NCBI RefSeq assembly: GCF_900095735.1
Contig: NZ_FNLO01000014.1
Location: 1-64,000, forward strand
Length of the DNA stretch: 64,000 nt
Direction: 5' to 3'
From: Chitinasiproducens palmae
GTDB lineage: Bacteria > Pseudomonadota > Gammaproteobacteria > Burkholderiales > Burkholderiaceae
Shown piece after piece: positions 1 through 9,128 of this stretch. The number at the start of each line of letters is the position of its first letter. The stretch's first letter is position 1. The notes under the pieces were generated by a model. It was not told where the DNA came from, ran no database searches, and saw only the letters and a list, made by a program, of their open reading frames with translations. The translations under genes were made by a program, and so were the position numbers.

Positions 1-268
1 CGCGGCGCTGGGCGCCTCGCGCGCGGCGGTGGACGCGGGCTTCGTGCCGAACGACTACCAGGTGGGGCAGACGGGCAAGATCGTGGCGCCGGGGCTGTAC
101 ATCGCGGTGGGCATTTCCGGGGCGATCCAGCATCTGGCGGGCATGAAGGACAGCAAGGTGATCGTGGCGATCAACAAGGACCCGGAGGCGCCGATCTTCG
201 GCGTGGCCGACTACGGCCTGGCCGGCGACCTGTTCGCCCTCGTGCCGGAACTGGTCGCGGCGCTCTGA
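1..268 (+). CDS. etfA: Electron transfer flavoprotein alpha subunit, C-terminal part
   Basis: The reading frame is open from the window edge, so only the last 88 or so residues are present. They read as the FAD-binding C-terminal domain of EtfA: a [11 protein letters not shown] stretch, then [10 protein letters not shown], then [12 protein letters not shown], then [10 protein letters not shown] near the end. In the family this domain holds the FAD that passes electrons from acyl-CoA dehydrogenases to ETF-quinone oxidoreductase. The next gene downstream is an acyl-CoA dehydrogenase, which fits. An upstream etfB is expected outside the window. Identity is secure; the start lies outside. Confidence 0.93.
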   Translation, partial: AALGASRAAVDAGFVPNDYQVGQTGKIVAPGLYIAVGISGAIQHLAGMKDSKVIVAINKDPEAPIFGVADYGLAGDLFALVPELVAAL

Positions 269-320
269 GACCTGCCGCAAGCCGCCGCCAGAGCGGCATC
301 GCGGCATCAACGGTACAGAC

Positions 321-347
321 AAGGGCGCCCATCGCGGCGCCCTTTTT
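321..347 (+). terminator. Rho-independent terminator after etfA
   Basis: Nine-base-pair stem (321-329 with 336-344), a six-base loop, then five T. It lies between the etfA stop and the GGAGGAG ribosome site of the next gene, so most etfA transcription should stop before the dehydrogenase. Confidence 0.8.
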
Positions 348-360
348 CATTGGAGGAGAC

Positions 361-2172
361 ATGGCATACGAGGCACCGCTGGAAGACATGCGGTTCGTGA
401 TGAACCAACTTGCCGGTCTGCCGCAGCTCGCGACCTTGCCCGGCTGCGAGGAGGCGGGACCCGATACGGTCGCCGCCATCCTGACCGAAGGCGCCCGCTT
501 TGCGAGCGAACGGCTGGCGCCGCTGAATCCGGTCGGCGATCGGCAGCCGCCGACGCGCGACGCCGACGGCGTGCACGCCACGCCCGGATTTGCGGCGGCC
601 TTCAGGCAATACGCGGACAACGGTTGGCAGGGCGTGACGCACCCGGCGGAGTACGGTGGCCAGGGCCTGCCGAAGCTGCTCGCCGCGGCTCTGGCCGAGA
701 TGTTCAACGGCGCCAACCTGGCGTTCGCCTTGTGTCCGCTGCTGAGCGACGGCGCGATCGAAGCGTTGCTGATCGCGGGCAACGACGCGCTCAAGCGCGA
801 GTACGTGCCCAAGCTCGTTGCCGGCGAGTGGACCGGCACGATGAATCTCACCGAGGCGCAGGCCGGTTCCGACCTGTCATTGGTGAGGACGCGCGCCGAG
901 CCGGTCGGCGACGGGCGCTATCGAATCGTCGGCACCAAGATCTTCATTACCTATGGCGACCATGATCTCGCCGACAACATCGTCCATCTCGTGCTGGCGC
1001 GGCTCGCGGACGCGCCGGCCGGCATCAAGGGCCTGTCGCTGTTCCTGGTGCCGAAATGGCTGCCCGACGCGGCCGGCAAGCCGGCGCAACGCAACGATGT
1101 GCACTGCCTGTCGCTGGAGCACAAGCTCGGCATCCACGGCAGTCCGACTGCGGTGCTGCAGTTCGGCGAGCACGAGGGCGCAACTGGCTTTCTGGTCGGC
1201 CAGGAAAACCGCGGGCTGGAGACGATGTTCATCATGATGAACGCGGCCCGCTTCATGGTTGGCATGCAGGGCGTCGGCATCGCGGAACACGCCACCCAGC
1301 AGGCCCGCGCCTATGCGCGGGAGCGTTTGCAGAGCCGCGCGGTGATTGGCGCGGCCGACGGTCCGGCGCCGATCATCCGCCAGCCGGATGTGCGGCGCAT
1401 GCTCGCCACGATGCGCTGCCTGACCGAGGCGGGGCGCATGGTGGCCTATCAGGCCGCGGCCGCGGCGGACCGGTCTCGCCACGAGATCGAACCGTCGCTG
1501 CGCGACGCGCAGCGCGCGCGTTATGCGTTCCTGGTGCCGATCGTGAAAGGCTGGTGTACGGAGATGTCGCTCGAAGTCAGCAGCCTGGCGGTACAGGTGC
1601 ACGGCGGCAGCGGCTACATCGAGGAAACGGGCGTGGCGCAGTTCTACCGCGACGCCCGCATCCTGACGATCTACGAAGGGACGACAGCGATCCAGGCCAA
1701 CGACCTGATCGGCCGCAAGATCCTCCGCGACGGCGGCGCGGTCGCTCGCGCGCTGTTCGCTGAAATACGCACGACGGCGTCCGCGCTGGGCGACGGAGAC
1801 GCATTGGCGCGTGCGTACGGAGACGGGTTGACCGTCGCGGTCGAGTCGCTGGACCGCGCGGTGGCTCATGTACTGAAGGCGGGCGCCGCAAACGAGATCG
1901 TCGCCCATGCGGTTGCGGTGCCGATGCTGCTCGGCTTCGGCTACGTATTGGGCGGCTGGCAATATGGGCGGGCGTTGCTGGCCCTTGCGGCGGGCCCGGC
2001 GGCGAGCGACGTGAGCGAAGCGTACGCGCAAGGCAAGCGTGCCAGCGCACGGTTCTATCTGTCCGGCGTATTGCCGAGGGCCGAGGGACTGTGCCGCGCG
2101 ATTTTGGCCTGCGACGAGGCCGACGCCGCCGCCAGCGAGACAGTCTGGGGTGTGCCCGACGCGCTTGTCTGA
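361..2172 (+). CDS. Acyl-CoA dehydrogenase, DmdC/large type
   Basis: A 603-residue FAD-dependent acyl-CoA dehydrogenase of the longer type with an extra C-terminal domain. This group includes 3-methylmercaptopropionyl-CoA dehydrogenase DmdC, and the opening residues (APLEDMRFVMNQL) are typical of it. The central part shows the LTEAQAGSDLS flavin/substrate region. Near residue 439 the IYEGTTAIQ segment carries the glutamate usually acting as catalytic base. The start has a strong GGAGGAG site six bases upstream. It presumably donates electrons to the adjacent ETF. The exact substrate (fatty acyl-CoA or a methylthio-acyl-CoA) cannot be told from sequence. Confidence 0.85.
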   Translation: MAYEAPLEDMRFVMNQLAGLPQLATLPGCEEAGPDTVAAILTEGARFASERLAPLNPVGDRQPPTRDADGVHATPGFAAAFRQYADNGWQGVTHPAEYGGQGLPKLLAAALAEMFNGANLAFALCPLLSDGAIEALLIAGNDALKREYVPKLVAGEWTGTMNLTEAQAGSDLSLVRTRAEPVGDGRYRIVGTKIFITYGDHDLADNIVHLVLARLADAPAGIKGLSLFLVPKWLPDAAGKPAQRNDVHCLSLEHKLGIHGSPTAVLQFGEHEGATGFLVGQENRGLETMFIMMNAARFMVGMQGVGIAEHATQQARAYARERLQSRAVIGAADGPAPIIRQPDVRRMLATMRCLTEAGRMVAYQAAAAADRSRHEIEPSLRDAQRARYAFLVPIVKGWCTEMSLEVSSLAVQVHGGSGYIEETGVAQFYRDARILTIYEGTTAIQANDLIGRKILRDGGAVARALFAEIRTTASALGDGDALARAYGDGLTVAVESLDRAVAHVLKAGAANEIVAHAVAVPMLLGFGYVLGGWQYGRALLALAAGPAASDVSEAYAQGKRASARFYLSGVLPRAEGLCRAILACDEADAAASETVWGVPDALV

Positions 2173-2376
2173 CCCCGGCCGGCAAGGCCGAACCGTGAGC
2201 GGCCTGCGTACCAGCGCGCCGCCGTGTTCGCTTGGTTGCGGATTCGACGCGCCGGCCGCCGGAACGGGTGACGACTGGCGGCCGGCCGAAGACCCTTGCG
2301 ACGCAGGAGGTCGCGTGGCGACCGGCATCGGCTAGCAATCGAGACCGCGCAGCCGACCGTGGTCAGCCTGCGGCGT

Positions 2377-2424
2377 CGGCTCAGGCGTCGGCTCAGGCGT
2401 AGGCTCAGGCGTAGGCTCAGGCGT
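2377..2424. repeat. 12-bp tandem repeat x4 across the dadA stop codon
   Basis: Four head-to-tail 12-bp units (CGGCTCAGGCGT twice, then AGGCTCAGGCGT twice). The array covers the last two or three codons and the TGA of dadA on the minus strand and runs on downstream. In another minus-strand frame it would read as PTPEPTPEP, but that frame has no other support as a gene. Confidence 0.9.
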
Positions 2425-3697
2425 AGGCCGGCGCCGCGGCCTGGCGCTGGCCGAGATAGCGGAACACCGACAAGTCGTCCGCCGCAATCGCCGGGCGGCG
2501 TCCAGAGATGAGGTCGGCGAGCAATTGCGCGGAGCCGCAGGACATGGTCCAGCCAAGCGTCCCGTGCCCGGTGTTCAGGAACAGGCCGTCGACCGGCGTC
2601 GGTCCGACGATCGGCGTGCCATCCGGCGTCATCGGGCGCAGTCCCGTCCAGAAGCTCGCGGCGGACGCGTCGCCCGCGCCGGGGAACAGATCGCCGACGC
2701 ACATCTCCAGCGTGGCGCGGCGCTTCGGGTCGAGCCGGTAGTCGAAGCCGGCAATCTCCGCCATGCCCCCGACGCGGATGCGCGAGTCGAAACGCGTGAT
2801 CGCGATCTTGTAGGTCTCGTCCAGCACCGTCGACACGGGCGCGGCGTCCGGCGCAACGATCGGCAGCGTCAGCGAATAGCCCTTGAGCGGATACACCGGC
2901 AACTCGACGATGCGCCGCATGAACGATGTCGAGAACGAGCCCAGGGCGACCACCACGGCCTGGGCGCGATGAAGTGTCTGACCGCATTGCACGCCGACCA
3001 CGCGCTGGCCCGCGGTGGCGAGCGCATCGATCGGCGTGTCATATTCGAATGTCACGCCGAGCGCTTCGGCCATCGCGGCCAGGCGAGTGGTGAAGAGCTG
3101 GCAATCGCCGGTCTCGTCATTCGGCAAGCGCAAGCCGCCGCTGAGCTTCCCGGCGGCCAATGCGGGCTCGGCGCCATGCAGCGCGGCGGTGCTGTCGAGC
3201 AGCTCGAAAGGCACGCCCGCGTCCCGCAGGACGGCGATGTCCTTGGCCGCTGCGTCGAGTTGCTGCTGCGTGCGAAAGACCTGCAGCGTGCCGCGCGTGC
3301 GTCCTTCGTACTGGATGGCCGTGTCGGCGCGCAGCGCGCGCATGCAGTCGCGACTGTATTCGGCAATGCGCACCATGCGCGCCTTGTTCGTCGCATAGCG
3401 GTCGGCTGTGCAGTTCCGCAGCATCTGCGCCATCCAGCGCAGTTGCAACAGCGAGCCGTCGAGGCGAATCGCCAGCGGTGCGTGTTGCTGGAACATCCAC
3501 TTCAGCGCCTTCAGCGGCACCCCCGGGGCGGCCCAGGGCGACGCATAGCCTGGTGAAATCTGCCCTGCGTTGGCAAAGCTCGTTTCCATCGCCGGTGCCG
3601 GCTGGCGGTCGATGACGCGAACCTTGTGTCCAGCGCGCGCGAGATAGTAGGCACTGGTGGTGCCGACGACGCCAGCGCCGAGAACGATGATTTCCAT
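2417..3697 (-). CDS. dadA: D-amino acid dehydrogenase, small subunit
   Basis: A 426-residue FAD-dependent oxidoreductase that converts D-amino acids such as D-alanine to 2-oxo acids and ammonia, feeding electrons to the respiratory chain at the inner membrane. The N-terminus has the Rossmann GAGVVG motif at residues 7-12, followed by [14 protein letters not shown]. The [17 protein letters not shown] segment is typical of DadA. Length matches the family (about 430). The last codons lie inside a 12-bp tandem repeat. It is divergent from an Lrp-type regulator 117 bp away, the usual arrangement for Lrp/DadR control of dadA. Confidence 0.95.
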   Translation of the reverse strand: MEIIVLGAGVVGTTSAYYLARAGHKVRVIDRQPAPAMETSFANAGQISPGYASPWAAPGVPLKALKWMFQQHAPLAIRLDGSLLQLRWMAQMLRNCTADRYATNKARMVRIAEYSRDCMRALRADTAIQYEGRTRGTLQVFRTQQQLDAAAKDIAVLRDAGVPFELLDSTAALHGAEPALAAGKLSGGLRLPNDETGDCQLFTTRLAAMAEALGVTFEYDTPIDALATAGQRVVGVQCGQTLHRAQAVVVALGSFSTSFMRRIVELPVYPLKGYSLTLPIVAPDAAPVSTVLDETYKIAITRFDSRIRVGGMAEIAGFDYRLDPKRRATLEMCVGDLFPGAGDASAASFWTGLRPMTPDGTPIVGPTPVDGLFLNTGHGTLGWTMSCGSAQLLADLISGRRPAIAADDLSVFRYLGQRQAAAPAYA

Positions 3698-3735
3698 TGC
3701 AGGTTTGATGTTGATTGCCAGGAAAGATGCCTATG

Positions 3736-3751
3736 TTATTCGTTAAAATAA
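3736..3751. promoter_or_regulatory. Lrp-like palindrome between dadA and lrp
   Basis: TTATT-N6-AATAA inverted repeat in the AT-rich 117-bp gap between the divergent dadA and Lrp-family genes. Lrp proteins bind AT-rich dyads of this kind. The site and its position are seen; its use as an operator is inferred. Confidence 0.45.
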
Positions 3752-3814
3752 GGCGTTTGGGCACGAAAAAATCGCCTCATCCAGCGAAATAAAACGACAA
3801 GAAAGGCAAATCCA

Positions 3815-4282
3815 GTGAAAAACATCGACCGGATCGATCGCCGCATCCTCGGTGCGCTGCAGGCCGACGGCCGCATGTCGCTGAAAGACCTGGCAGAGCG
3901 CGTCGGGCTGTCGACCACGCCCTGCGCCGAGCGAGTCAGGCGACTTGAACGTGACGGTTTCATCACCGGCTATTACGCGCGCCTGAACCCTGCACTGCTT
4001 GGCGCGTCACTGTTGGTGTTTGTCGAGATCACGCTCGATCACAAGAACGGCAATATGTTCGAACAGTTCCGACGCGAGGTGCTGAAGGTGCCCGAGGTAC
4101 TGGAATGTCACCTGGTATCCGGCGACTTCGACTATCTGATCAAGGCGCGCATTGGCGAGATGGCCGATTACCGCAAGATCCTTGGCAATGTGTTGCTGCA
4201 ATTGCCCGGTGCCGTGCAGTCGCGGACCTATATGGTGATGGAGGAGGTCAAGGAGACGCTGGCACTGAAGCTGGACGATTGA
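3815..4282 (+). CDS. Lrp/AsnC-family transcriptional regulator
   Basis: A 155-residue Lrp-type regulator. The N-terminal winged-helix domain covers about residues 5-60 (DRIDRRILGALQADGRMSLK, then a recognition helix around LSTTPCAERVRRLE). The C-terminal RAM domain covers about 70-150, with the ligand-sensing stretch CHLVSGDFDYLIKARI. Length is normal. Its divergence from dadA suggests it senses an amino acid, probably alanine, and controls D-amino acid catabolism. It could also be the general Lrp of the cell. Confidence 0.9.
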   Translation: MKNIDRIDRRILGALQADGRMSLKDLAERVGLSTTPCAERVRRLERDGFITGYYARLNPALLGASLLVFVEITLDHKNGNMFEQFRREVLKVPEVLECHLVSGDFDYLIKARIGEMADYRKILGNVLLQLPGAVQSRTYMVMEEVKETLALKLDD

Positions 4283-4304
4283 CCGGGTAGCGTGCGCGCG
4301 GAAA

Positions 4305-4324
4305 TACTGTATATTTATACAATA
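4305..4324 (+). promoter_or_regulatory. LexA (SOS) box upstream of the radical SAM gene
   Basis: TACTGTATATTTATACAATA matches the E. coli LexA consensus TACTGTATATATATACAGTA at 18 of 20 positions and keeps the CTGT-N8-ACA core. It ends 20 bp before the start of the next gene, where bound repressor would block transcription. It is the best match to a LexA site I saw in the window. Confidence 0.82.
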
Positions 4325-4344
4325 CTCATGCGCTGCGTGCTGCC

Positions 4345-5712
4345 ATGCCTACTTCCAATTCCCGCTCCCCGGACGCGCCATACGAGCCATATGAGCCATA
4401 CGCGCCTAGACCTGCGACGCGAGCAAGCGGGCGCGTCGCACCGTCCACGGCCGACGCCGTTACCGCCGCGGCATCCCGGCGCGTCGGCCGGGCAACGGTC
4501 TCCCAGAAAAACGGCGCCGCGACGCCGCGCGCTTCGCTGCGCAGCGGCTCGGATGCATCCGACGCGTCCGATCCATCCGGTGCTTGCATTGCTTTCGATG
4601 GCTTCAGTCCACCCGACCGAGCCGGCGCCCCCTCGTATGCGCCGGCAACGGCGCGCAAGGGACGTGGCGCCGTCAGCAATGTCGCCTCGCGCTTCGATGC
4701 CTGTCAACGCGAGGTCGACGATGGCCGCCTCGATGCCGACACGGCGCAAGAGCACGTGGTCCGTTTCGTGACCAGTGTCACCGCGGAAACCGCGCGTACC
4801 GTCATCTCGCGCAACACCTCGCCCGACATTCCCTTCGACCGTTCGATCAATCCCTACCGTGGCTGCGAGCATGGCTGCATCTATTGCTACGCCCGGCCCA
4901 GTCACGCCTATCTCGGGCTGTCGCCCGGTCTCGATTTCGAGACTCGTCTCTACGCGAAGACCAATGCGGCGGCCGCGCTGCGCGCCGAATTGGCGCGCCC
5001 AGGCTATGAACCCGCATGCATCGCGCTCGGCGCCAACACCGATCCGTATCAGCCGATCGAGCGGGAACACCGGCTGACCCGTGCGGTGCTCGAACAGCTC
5101 GACCGTTGCGGGCACCCTGTCACGATCACCACCAAATCCGCACTCGTGCTGCGCGATCTGGACATTCTGAGTCGTCTCGCGCAGCGGCAGCTGGTGCGGG
5201 TCTATCTGTCCGTTGCGACATTGGATGCCACCGTCGCGCGGCACTTGGAGCCGCGCGCCACCACGCCTGTCCGACGCATCGAAGCCGTTCGCCGCTTGTC
5301 CGAAGCGGGCGTGCCGACCGGCGTCGTCGTCGCGCCAGTCATCCCGTCCTTGACCGATGCGGATATCGAGCGGGTCTTGGAAGCGGCCGCGGCGGCGGGC
5401 GCCACGCAGGCGGGCTACGTCATGTTGCGCCTGCCCCGCGAGGTGCGCGACCTGTTCGTCGAATGGCTCGACGCCCATTTCCCGATGCGCAGCCGCCATG
5501 TGATGAGCCTGATCGAGCAGGTGCGGGATGGCGCGCACAACAGCGCCGAATTCGGTACGCGTCTGCGTGGCACCGGGGTGCATGCGGAACTGGTGGCGAA
5601 GCGTTTTTCGGTCGCGGTGCGGCGCTTGGGACTGAATGCGAAACGGCCGGATCTTCGCACCGATCTGTTCGTCCGGCCCGCGGGCGAGACGGCACAGATG
5701 CGACTGTTCTGA
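4345..5712 (+). CDS. PA0069-family radical SAM protein, probable SOS gene
   Basis: A 455-residue radical SAM protein related to the SplB/COG1533 group. The cluster-binding motif is C174-x3-C178-x2-C181 (RGCEHGCIYCYAR), and the TIM-barrel core follows to about residue 430. The first 100 or so residues are low-complexity, including a 9-bp repeat coding YEPYEPYAP. Conserved sequence begins near KGRGAVSN at residue 106, so the true start may lie later than 4345. Spore photoproduct lyase, which repairs UV-damaged DNA, is the best-known relative, but no activity is established for this family. The LexA box 20 bp upstream supports a role in DNA damage. Ends with a canonical-looking LRGTGVHAELVAKRF region. 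Confidence 0.85.
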   Translation: MPTSNSRSPDAPYEPYEPYAPRPATRASGRVAPSTADAVTAAASRRVGRATVSQKNGAATPRASLRSGSDASDASDPSGACIAFDGFSPPDRAGAPSYAPATARKGRGAVSNVASRFDACQREVDDGRLDADTAQEHVVRFVTSVTAETARTVISRNTSPDIPFDRSINPYRGCEHGCIYCYARPSHAYLGLSPGLDFETRLYAKTNAAAALRAELARPGYEPACIALGANTDPYQPIEREHRLTRAVLEQLDRCGHPVTITTKSALVLRDLDILSRLAQRQLVRVYLSVATLDATVARHLEPRATTPVRRIEAVRRLSEAGVPTGVVVAPVIPSLTDADIERVLEAAAAAGATQAGYVMLRLPREVRDLFVEWLDAHFPMRSRHVMSLIEQVRDGAHNSAEFGTRLRGTGVHAELVAKRFSVAVRRLGLNAKRPDLRTDLFVRPAGETAQMRLF

Positions 5713-5755
5713 CCATGCCTCACCGCACTGCACGGCGGGCGCCGCATCGGACTGC

Positions 5756-5797
5756 GCCGTCAGCCGTCAGCCGTCGGTCGTCAGCCGTCAGCCGTTC
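5756..5797. repeat. 7-bp tandem repeat x6
   Basis: Six units of GCCGTCA or single-base variants, placed between the convergent radical SAM and TM2 genes. The 7-bp period cannot keep a reading frame, so it is not coding. Confidence 0.85.
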
Positions 5798-5838
5798 TAC
5801 ATCGGTGGTCGGTCGTCCGTCAGCAGCCGCCTGGCGCT

Positions 5839-6300
5839 TCAGCGCGCCGGCGCTTCCGTGCTCGTTTGACCGAGATCGAACTCGAAATAGGTCTGGAACG
5901 TGATGGCCAAGGCGGCCATCAGCAGGCTGGCACCGATGAAGAGCGAGAAGATCACGATGAACACCACTGGCCAGCCCGAGCGAGATTCGCGGCCGGTCGC
6001 GGCGTTGAAGCGCTGATCCCATTGCGCGTCGGGGCGCAGGCCGATCCGAAGTGCGGCGATAAACGCGGCGAATACGGATATCGCACCGATCGTCGCGAGG
6101 ACCCAGCCGGTCAGCGACGCGCGGTGCGTTTCGAACAGCAGGCCCACGCCGACCGCGCCGAGCAGCGTGGCGGCGATGTGCAGCCACGCGTAGCGGTCGC
6201 GCCGTCCGAACAAGTAGAAGCGGTGTGCGCCAACGCTACCGAGCAGGAAGGCGAGCAGGGCGGCGAAGGTCTTGGACCGAAAGCGGGCGGGAGCCAACAT
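5839..6300 (-). CDS. TM2-domain membrane protein
   Basis: A 153-residue inner-membrane protein. The N-terminal half is a TM2 domain: two hydrophobic helices linked by GAHRFYLFGRR, as in TM2 proteins (residues about 8-55). Two more hydrophobic segments follow, near GWVLATIGAISVFAAFIAAL and PVVFIVIFSLFIGASLLMAA. The frame stays open upstream to 6654, but the similarity begins at MLAPARFRSK, so 6300 is taken as the start. No strong ribosome site is seen. Function unknown. Confidence 0.8.
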   Translation of the reverse strand: MLAPARFRSKTFAALLAFLLGSVGAHRFYLFGRRDRYAWLHIAATLLGAVGVGLLFETHRASLTGWVLATIGAISVFAAFIAALRIGLRPDAQWDQRFNAATGRESRSGWPVVFIVIFSLFIGASLLMAALAITFQTYFEFDLGQTSTEAPAR

Positions 6301-6748
6301 GAGCGACGGCAATGGAAGCGGGACGAAGGAATGGCAGCCGCATCGCCAGCCGGTGCACGCTAGGCCGATGTGACCGCACGGCAATATGCGATGCCAGCGG
6401 CAGGCATCGGCGGGCATCGGCGGCCGGGCGGGCCGGCCTGACGTCTGGCGAGGGCGACGACTATCGATGACCGGCGCGGTACCGAATGCTCGAACGGCAT
6501 CGGGATGGCGATGGGCAGCGGGATTGTACCGCCAGCGCGAGCGCCGGCACAGGCGCCGCCTGTCGCAGCCGCTGCTGTCCCTCTGGCCGCCGCCGCCGCC
6601 GTACCGAATATTGTTGACGTGCGCCCGGCGATGCCAGCAGATGGACTGCACCACGCGCGCGACAAGCTTTTCAGATAAAATCGCGCGCTCAACGGTTTAC
6701 CCGCTATAATGGCGTGTTTTAGCTGAACCGAATTCGCAAGGAACCAGC
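6301..6748 (+). promoter_or_regulatory. Gene-free region with the rpsP operon promoter
   Basis: A 448-bp stretch with no convincing gene on either strand. A consensus -10 box TATAAT lies at 6705-6710, about 40 bp before rpsP; its -35 partner is not clear. A TTGACG at 6614-6619 has no matching -10. The sequence is otherwise GC-rich and unremarkable. Confidence 0.6.
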
Positions 6749-7024
6749 ATGGTCATTATCCGTCTGTCGCGCGGTGGCGCGAAGAAGCGTCCGTTCTACA
6801 ACATCGTCGCGACCGATTCGCGCAGCCGCCGCGACGGCCGTTTCATCGAACGCGTCGGGTTTTACAACCCGGTTGCGAGCAAGGGTGAAACGCTGCGTAT
6901 CGCGCAGGACCGCCTGAACTATTGGATTGGCGTCGGTGCGCAACTGTCGCCGACCGTCCAGCGTCTGGTGAAGCAGGCTGGCGCGACCGCCGCCGCTGAA
7001 CCGGTTGCGGCGCCGGCTGCCTGA
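6749..7024 (+). CDS. rpsP: 30S ribosomal protein S16
   Basis: A 91-residue S16 with the family opening [20 protein letters not shown] and the [12 protein letters not shown] segment. It binds 16S rRNA and is needed for 30S assembly. The C-terminus ends in an Ala/Pro-rich tail common in beta-proteobacteria. AAGGA lies a normal distance upstream. First gene of the four-gene rpsP-rimM-trmD-rplS operon. Confidence 0.98.
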   Translation: MVIIRLSRGGAKKRPFYNIVATDSRSRRDGRFIERVGFYNPVASKGETLRIAQDRLNYWIGVGAQLSPTVQRLVKQAGATAAAEPVAAPAA

Positions 7025-7079
7025 GTCCGTCCGGACCCAGCCAGCGGATCGGTGCGGTCAGGCCGATCGGTGAATCAGC

Positions 7080-7742
7080 ATGAGTGAAAGCCGCCCCTTC
7101 GGTGCGTTTGTGCCGCGTGCCGCGAGAGGCGAGAAGGGCGCTGCGTCTGCGCGCCCGGTCGATGCCGAGACGGGCAGCGCCGGCGCGGGCGATGCGGTAC
7201 ACGCACCGCATGCAGCAGGTGAGCCGCCGGCCGATCTGATCGAAGTCGGCGTGATCCTGCAGGCTTACGGCGTGCGCGGCCAGGTCAAGGTCGTGCCACA
7301 CGGCCAGGGCGGTGACGCGCTGTTGAACGCCCGCACGTGGTGGATCGATCGCCACGGGGCGTTGAGCGTGGTATCCGGTGTGCGAGCGCGTCTGCATAGC
7401 GGCAGTGTCGTGGCCGGCTGGGCGGGCTGCGATGACCGGGACGCCGCCGAGGCATTGCGCGGCGCACGGATCAAGGTCCGCCGCGGCGATTTTCCGACCC
7501 TGCCGGATGGCGAGTTCTATTGGGTCGATCTGATCGGTATCACGGTGTCGAACCCGTCCGGGGACGTGCTGGGCACGGTCGTGGACCTGGTCGACAACGG
7601 TGCGCATTCGGTGTTGCGGGTTGTCGCGCCGGGCACGGGTGACGACGCGGTCGAACGCCTGATTCCGTTCGTCGATGCCTATCTGGTCGAGGTCGACGTG
7701 CCGGGCCGACGCATCGTCGTCGACTGGCAGCTCGACTACTGA
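7080..7742 (+). CDS. rimM: 16S rRNA processing protein RimM
   Basis: A 220-residue ribosome maturation factor for the 30S head that partners S19. The RimM N-domain starts near residue 54 ([19 protein letters not shown]). A PRC-barrel follows from about 145 ([19 protein letters not shown]). The first 50 residues are a poorly conserved extension, so a later start is possible, but no better ATG with a ribosome site is obvious. Lies 55 bp after rpsP and 13 bp before trmD, in one operon. Confidence 0.95.
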   Translation: MSESRPFGAFVPRAARGEKGAASARPVDAETGSAGAGDAVHAPHAAGEPPADLIEVGVILQAYGVRGQVKVVPHGQGGDALLNARTWWIDRHGALSVVSGVRARLHSGSVVAGWAGCDDRDAAEALRGARIKVRRGDFPTLPDGEFYWVDLIGITVSNPSGDVLGTVVDLVDNGAHSVLRVVAPGTGDDAVERLIPFVDAYLVEVDVPGRRIVVDWQLDY

Positions 7743-7755
7743 CCCGCGGGGCGGC

Positions 7756-8520
7756 ATGCGTTTCGACGTGGTGACCTTGTTTCCCGAGATGTTTCGGGCG
7801 TTGACCGATTTTGGCATCACGGCGCGCGCCGCGAAACTGGGCGCCTATTCGCTGATGACGTGGAATCCACGGGATTTCACGCAGAACGCGCATCGCACCG
7901 TCGACGATCGGCCGTATGGCGGCGGTCCCGGCATGGTGATGTTGGCGCGCCCGTTGGATGCGGCGCTGGATGCAGCCGCCGCGGCCCAGGCAGCGGAAGG
8001 ACCGAAAACCCGCGTCGTGTTGCTGTCGCCGCAGGGCGCGCCGCTGACGCATCGTCGTGTGATGGCGTTGGCCGGTGAACCCGGCCTGACGCTGTTGTGT
8101 GGACGCTACGAAGCGATCGACCAGCGTCTGATCGATCGGCGTGTCGACGAGGAAATCAGCCTGGGCGACTTCGTCCTGTCGGGCGGTGAGTTGCCCGCGA
8201 TGGCGCTGCTCGATGCGATCATCCGGCAATTGCCGGGCGTGCTTGGCGACGACAAGTCGGCAGTCGAGGACAGTTTTGTCGATGGCTTGCTCGACTGCCC
8301 GCATTACACCCGGCCCGAGGAGTACGACGGCGAACGGGTGCCCGACGTGTTGCTGGGTGGTCACCATGCGGAAATCATCGCGTGGCGCCGTCGGCAGTCG
8401 CTGACGGCGACATGGCGCAAACGGCCCGATCTGCTGGAGCGGGCGCGGCGCGAAGGATTGTTGAGCCCTGCCGACGAGGCATGGTTGACAAGCCTGGCGA
8501 AGGATTCGCCAGGCATATAG
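7756..8520 (+). CDS. trmD: tRNA (guanine-N1)-methyltransferase
   Basis: A 254-residue SPOUT methyltransferase that makes m1G37 in tRNAs and prevents frameshifting. The start [13 protein letters not shown] is the conserved one, 13 bp after rimM. The [13 protein letters not shown] loop and the knotted SAM site (YEAIDQR, then [18 protein letters not shown]) are complete. The C-terminal [13 protein letters not shown] and W(R)4-type region are also present. Length is normal. Confidence 0.97.
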   Translation: MRFDVVTLFPEMFRALTDFGITARAAKLGAYSLMTWNPRDFTQNAHRTVDDRPYGGGPGMVMLARPLDAALDAAAAAQAAEGPKTRVVLLSPQGAPLTHRRVMALAGEPGLTLLCGRYEAIDQRLIDRRVDEEISLGDFVLSGGELPAMALLDAIIRQLPGVLGDDKSAVEDSFVDGLLDCPHYTRPEEYDGERVPDVLLGGHHAEIIAWRRRQSLTATWRKRPDLLERARREGLLSPADEAWLTSLAKDSPGI

Positions 8521-8611
8521 GCGGCGGCCGTTCGCGGTCGCCATGTTCCATCCATCCTATGCCGGGGCCGAAAGTGCTCAAACGCCGGTACGATGGGTTT
8601 GGGAGTAGAAG

Positions 8612-9007
8612 ATGAATCTGATCGATCAGCTCGAACAAGAAGAGATCCAGCGCGTGCTGGAAGGCAAGACCATCCCCGATTTCGCACCGGGCGATACGGT
8701 GGTCGTGAACGTCAATGTCGTCGAAGGCAACCGCAAGCGCGTCCAGGCCTACGAAGGCGTGGTCATCGCGAAGCGTAACCGTGGCCTGAACTCGTCGTTC
8801 ATCGTGCGCAAGATCTCGTCGGGCGAAGGCGTCGAGCGGACGTTCCAGACGTACTCGCCGCAATTGGCCAGCATCCAGGTCAAGCGCCGTGGCGACGTGC
8901 GCCGCGCGAAGCTGTACTACCTGCGCAACCTGTCCGGCAAGAAGGCTCGGATCAAGGAAAAGCTGGTTCGCCGTACGCCAGCCGCAGAGAGCAACGCTCA
9001 GGCGTAA
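8612..9007 (+). CDS. rplS: 50S ribosomal protein L19
   Basis: A 131-residue L19 at the 30S/50S interface. Conserved segments are [31 protein letters not shown] and [14 protein letters not shown]. It is the last gene of the operon, 91 bp after trmD, and is followed directly by a strong terminator. Confidence 0.98.
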   Translation: MNLIDQLEQEEIQRVLEGKTIPDFAPGDTVVVNVNVVEGNRKRVQAYEGVVIAKRNRGLNSSFIVRKISSGEGVERTFQTYSPQLASIQVKRRGDVRRAKLYYLRNLSGKKARIKEKLVRRTPAAESNAQA

Positions 9008-9015
9008 CGCTCGTG

Positions 9016-9046
9016 CAAGGCACCCCACGCGGTGCCTTGTTTTTTT
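9016..9046 (+). terminator. Terminator of the rpsP-rimM-trmD-rplS operon
   Basis: Nine-base-pair perfect stem CAAGGCACC/GGTGCCTTG with a six-base loop and seven T, starting eight bases after the rplS stop. Confidence 0.95.
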
Positions 9047-9128
9047 CACGGTGTCGCCCGGCACCGGTGCGATGCCACCGCGCAGCGCGCGAATGTGATG
9101 GAATAGACGTTCGACGTCCACGCAGAAA

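Noticed and set aside
2332-2556. Minus-strand frame with PTPEPTPEP repeats at the dadA end
   Set aside because: Produced by the 12-bp repeat read in another frame; no ribosome site and it overlaps dadA.
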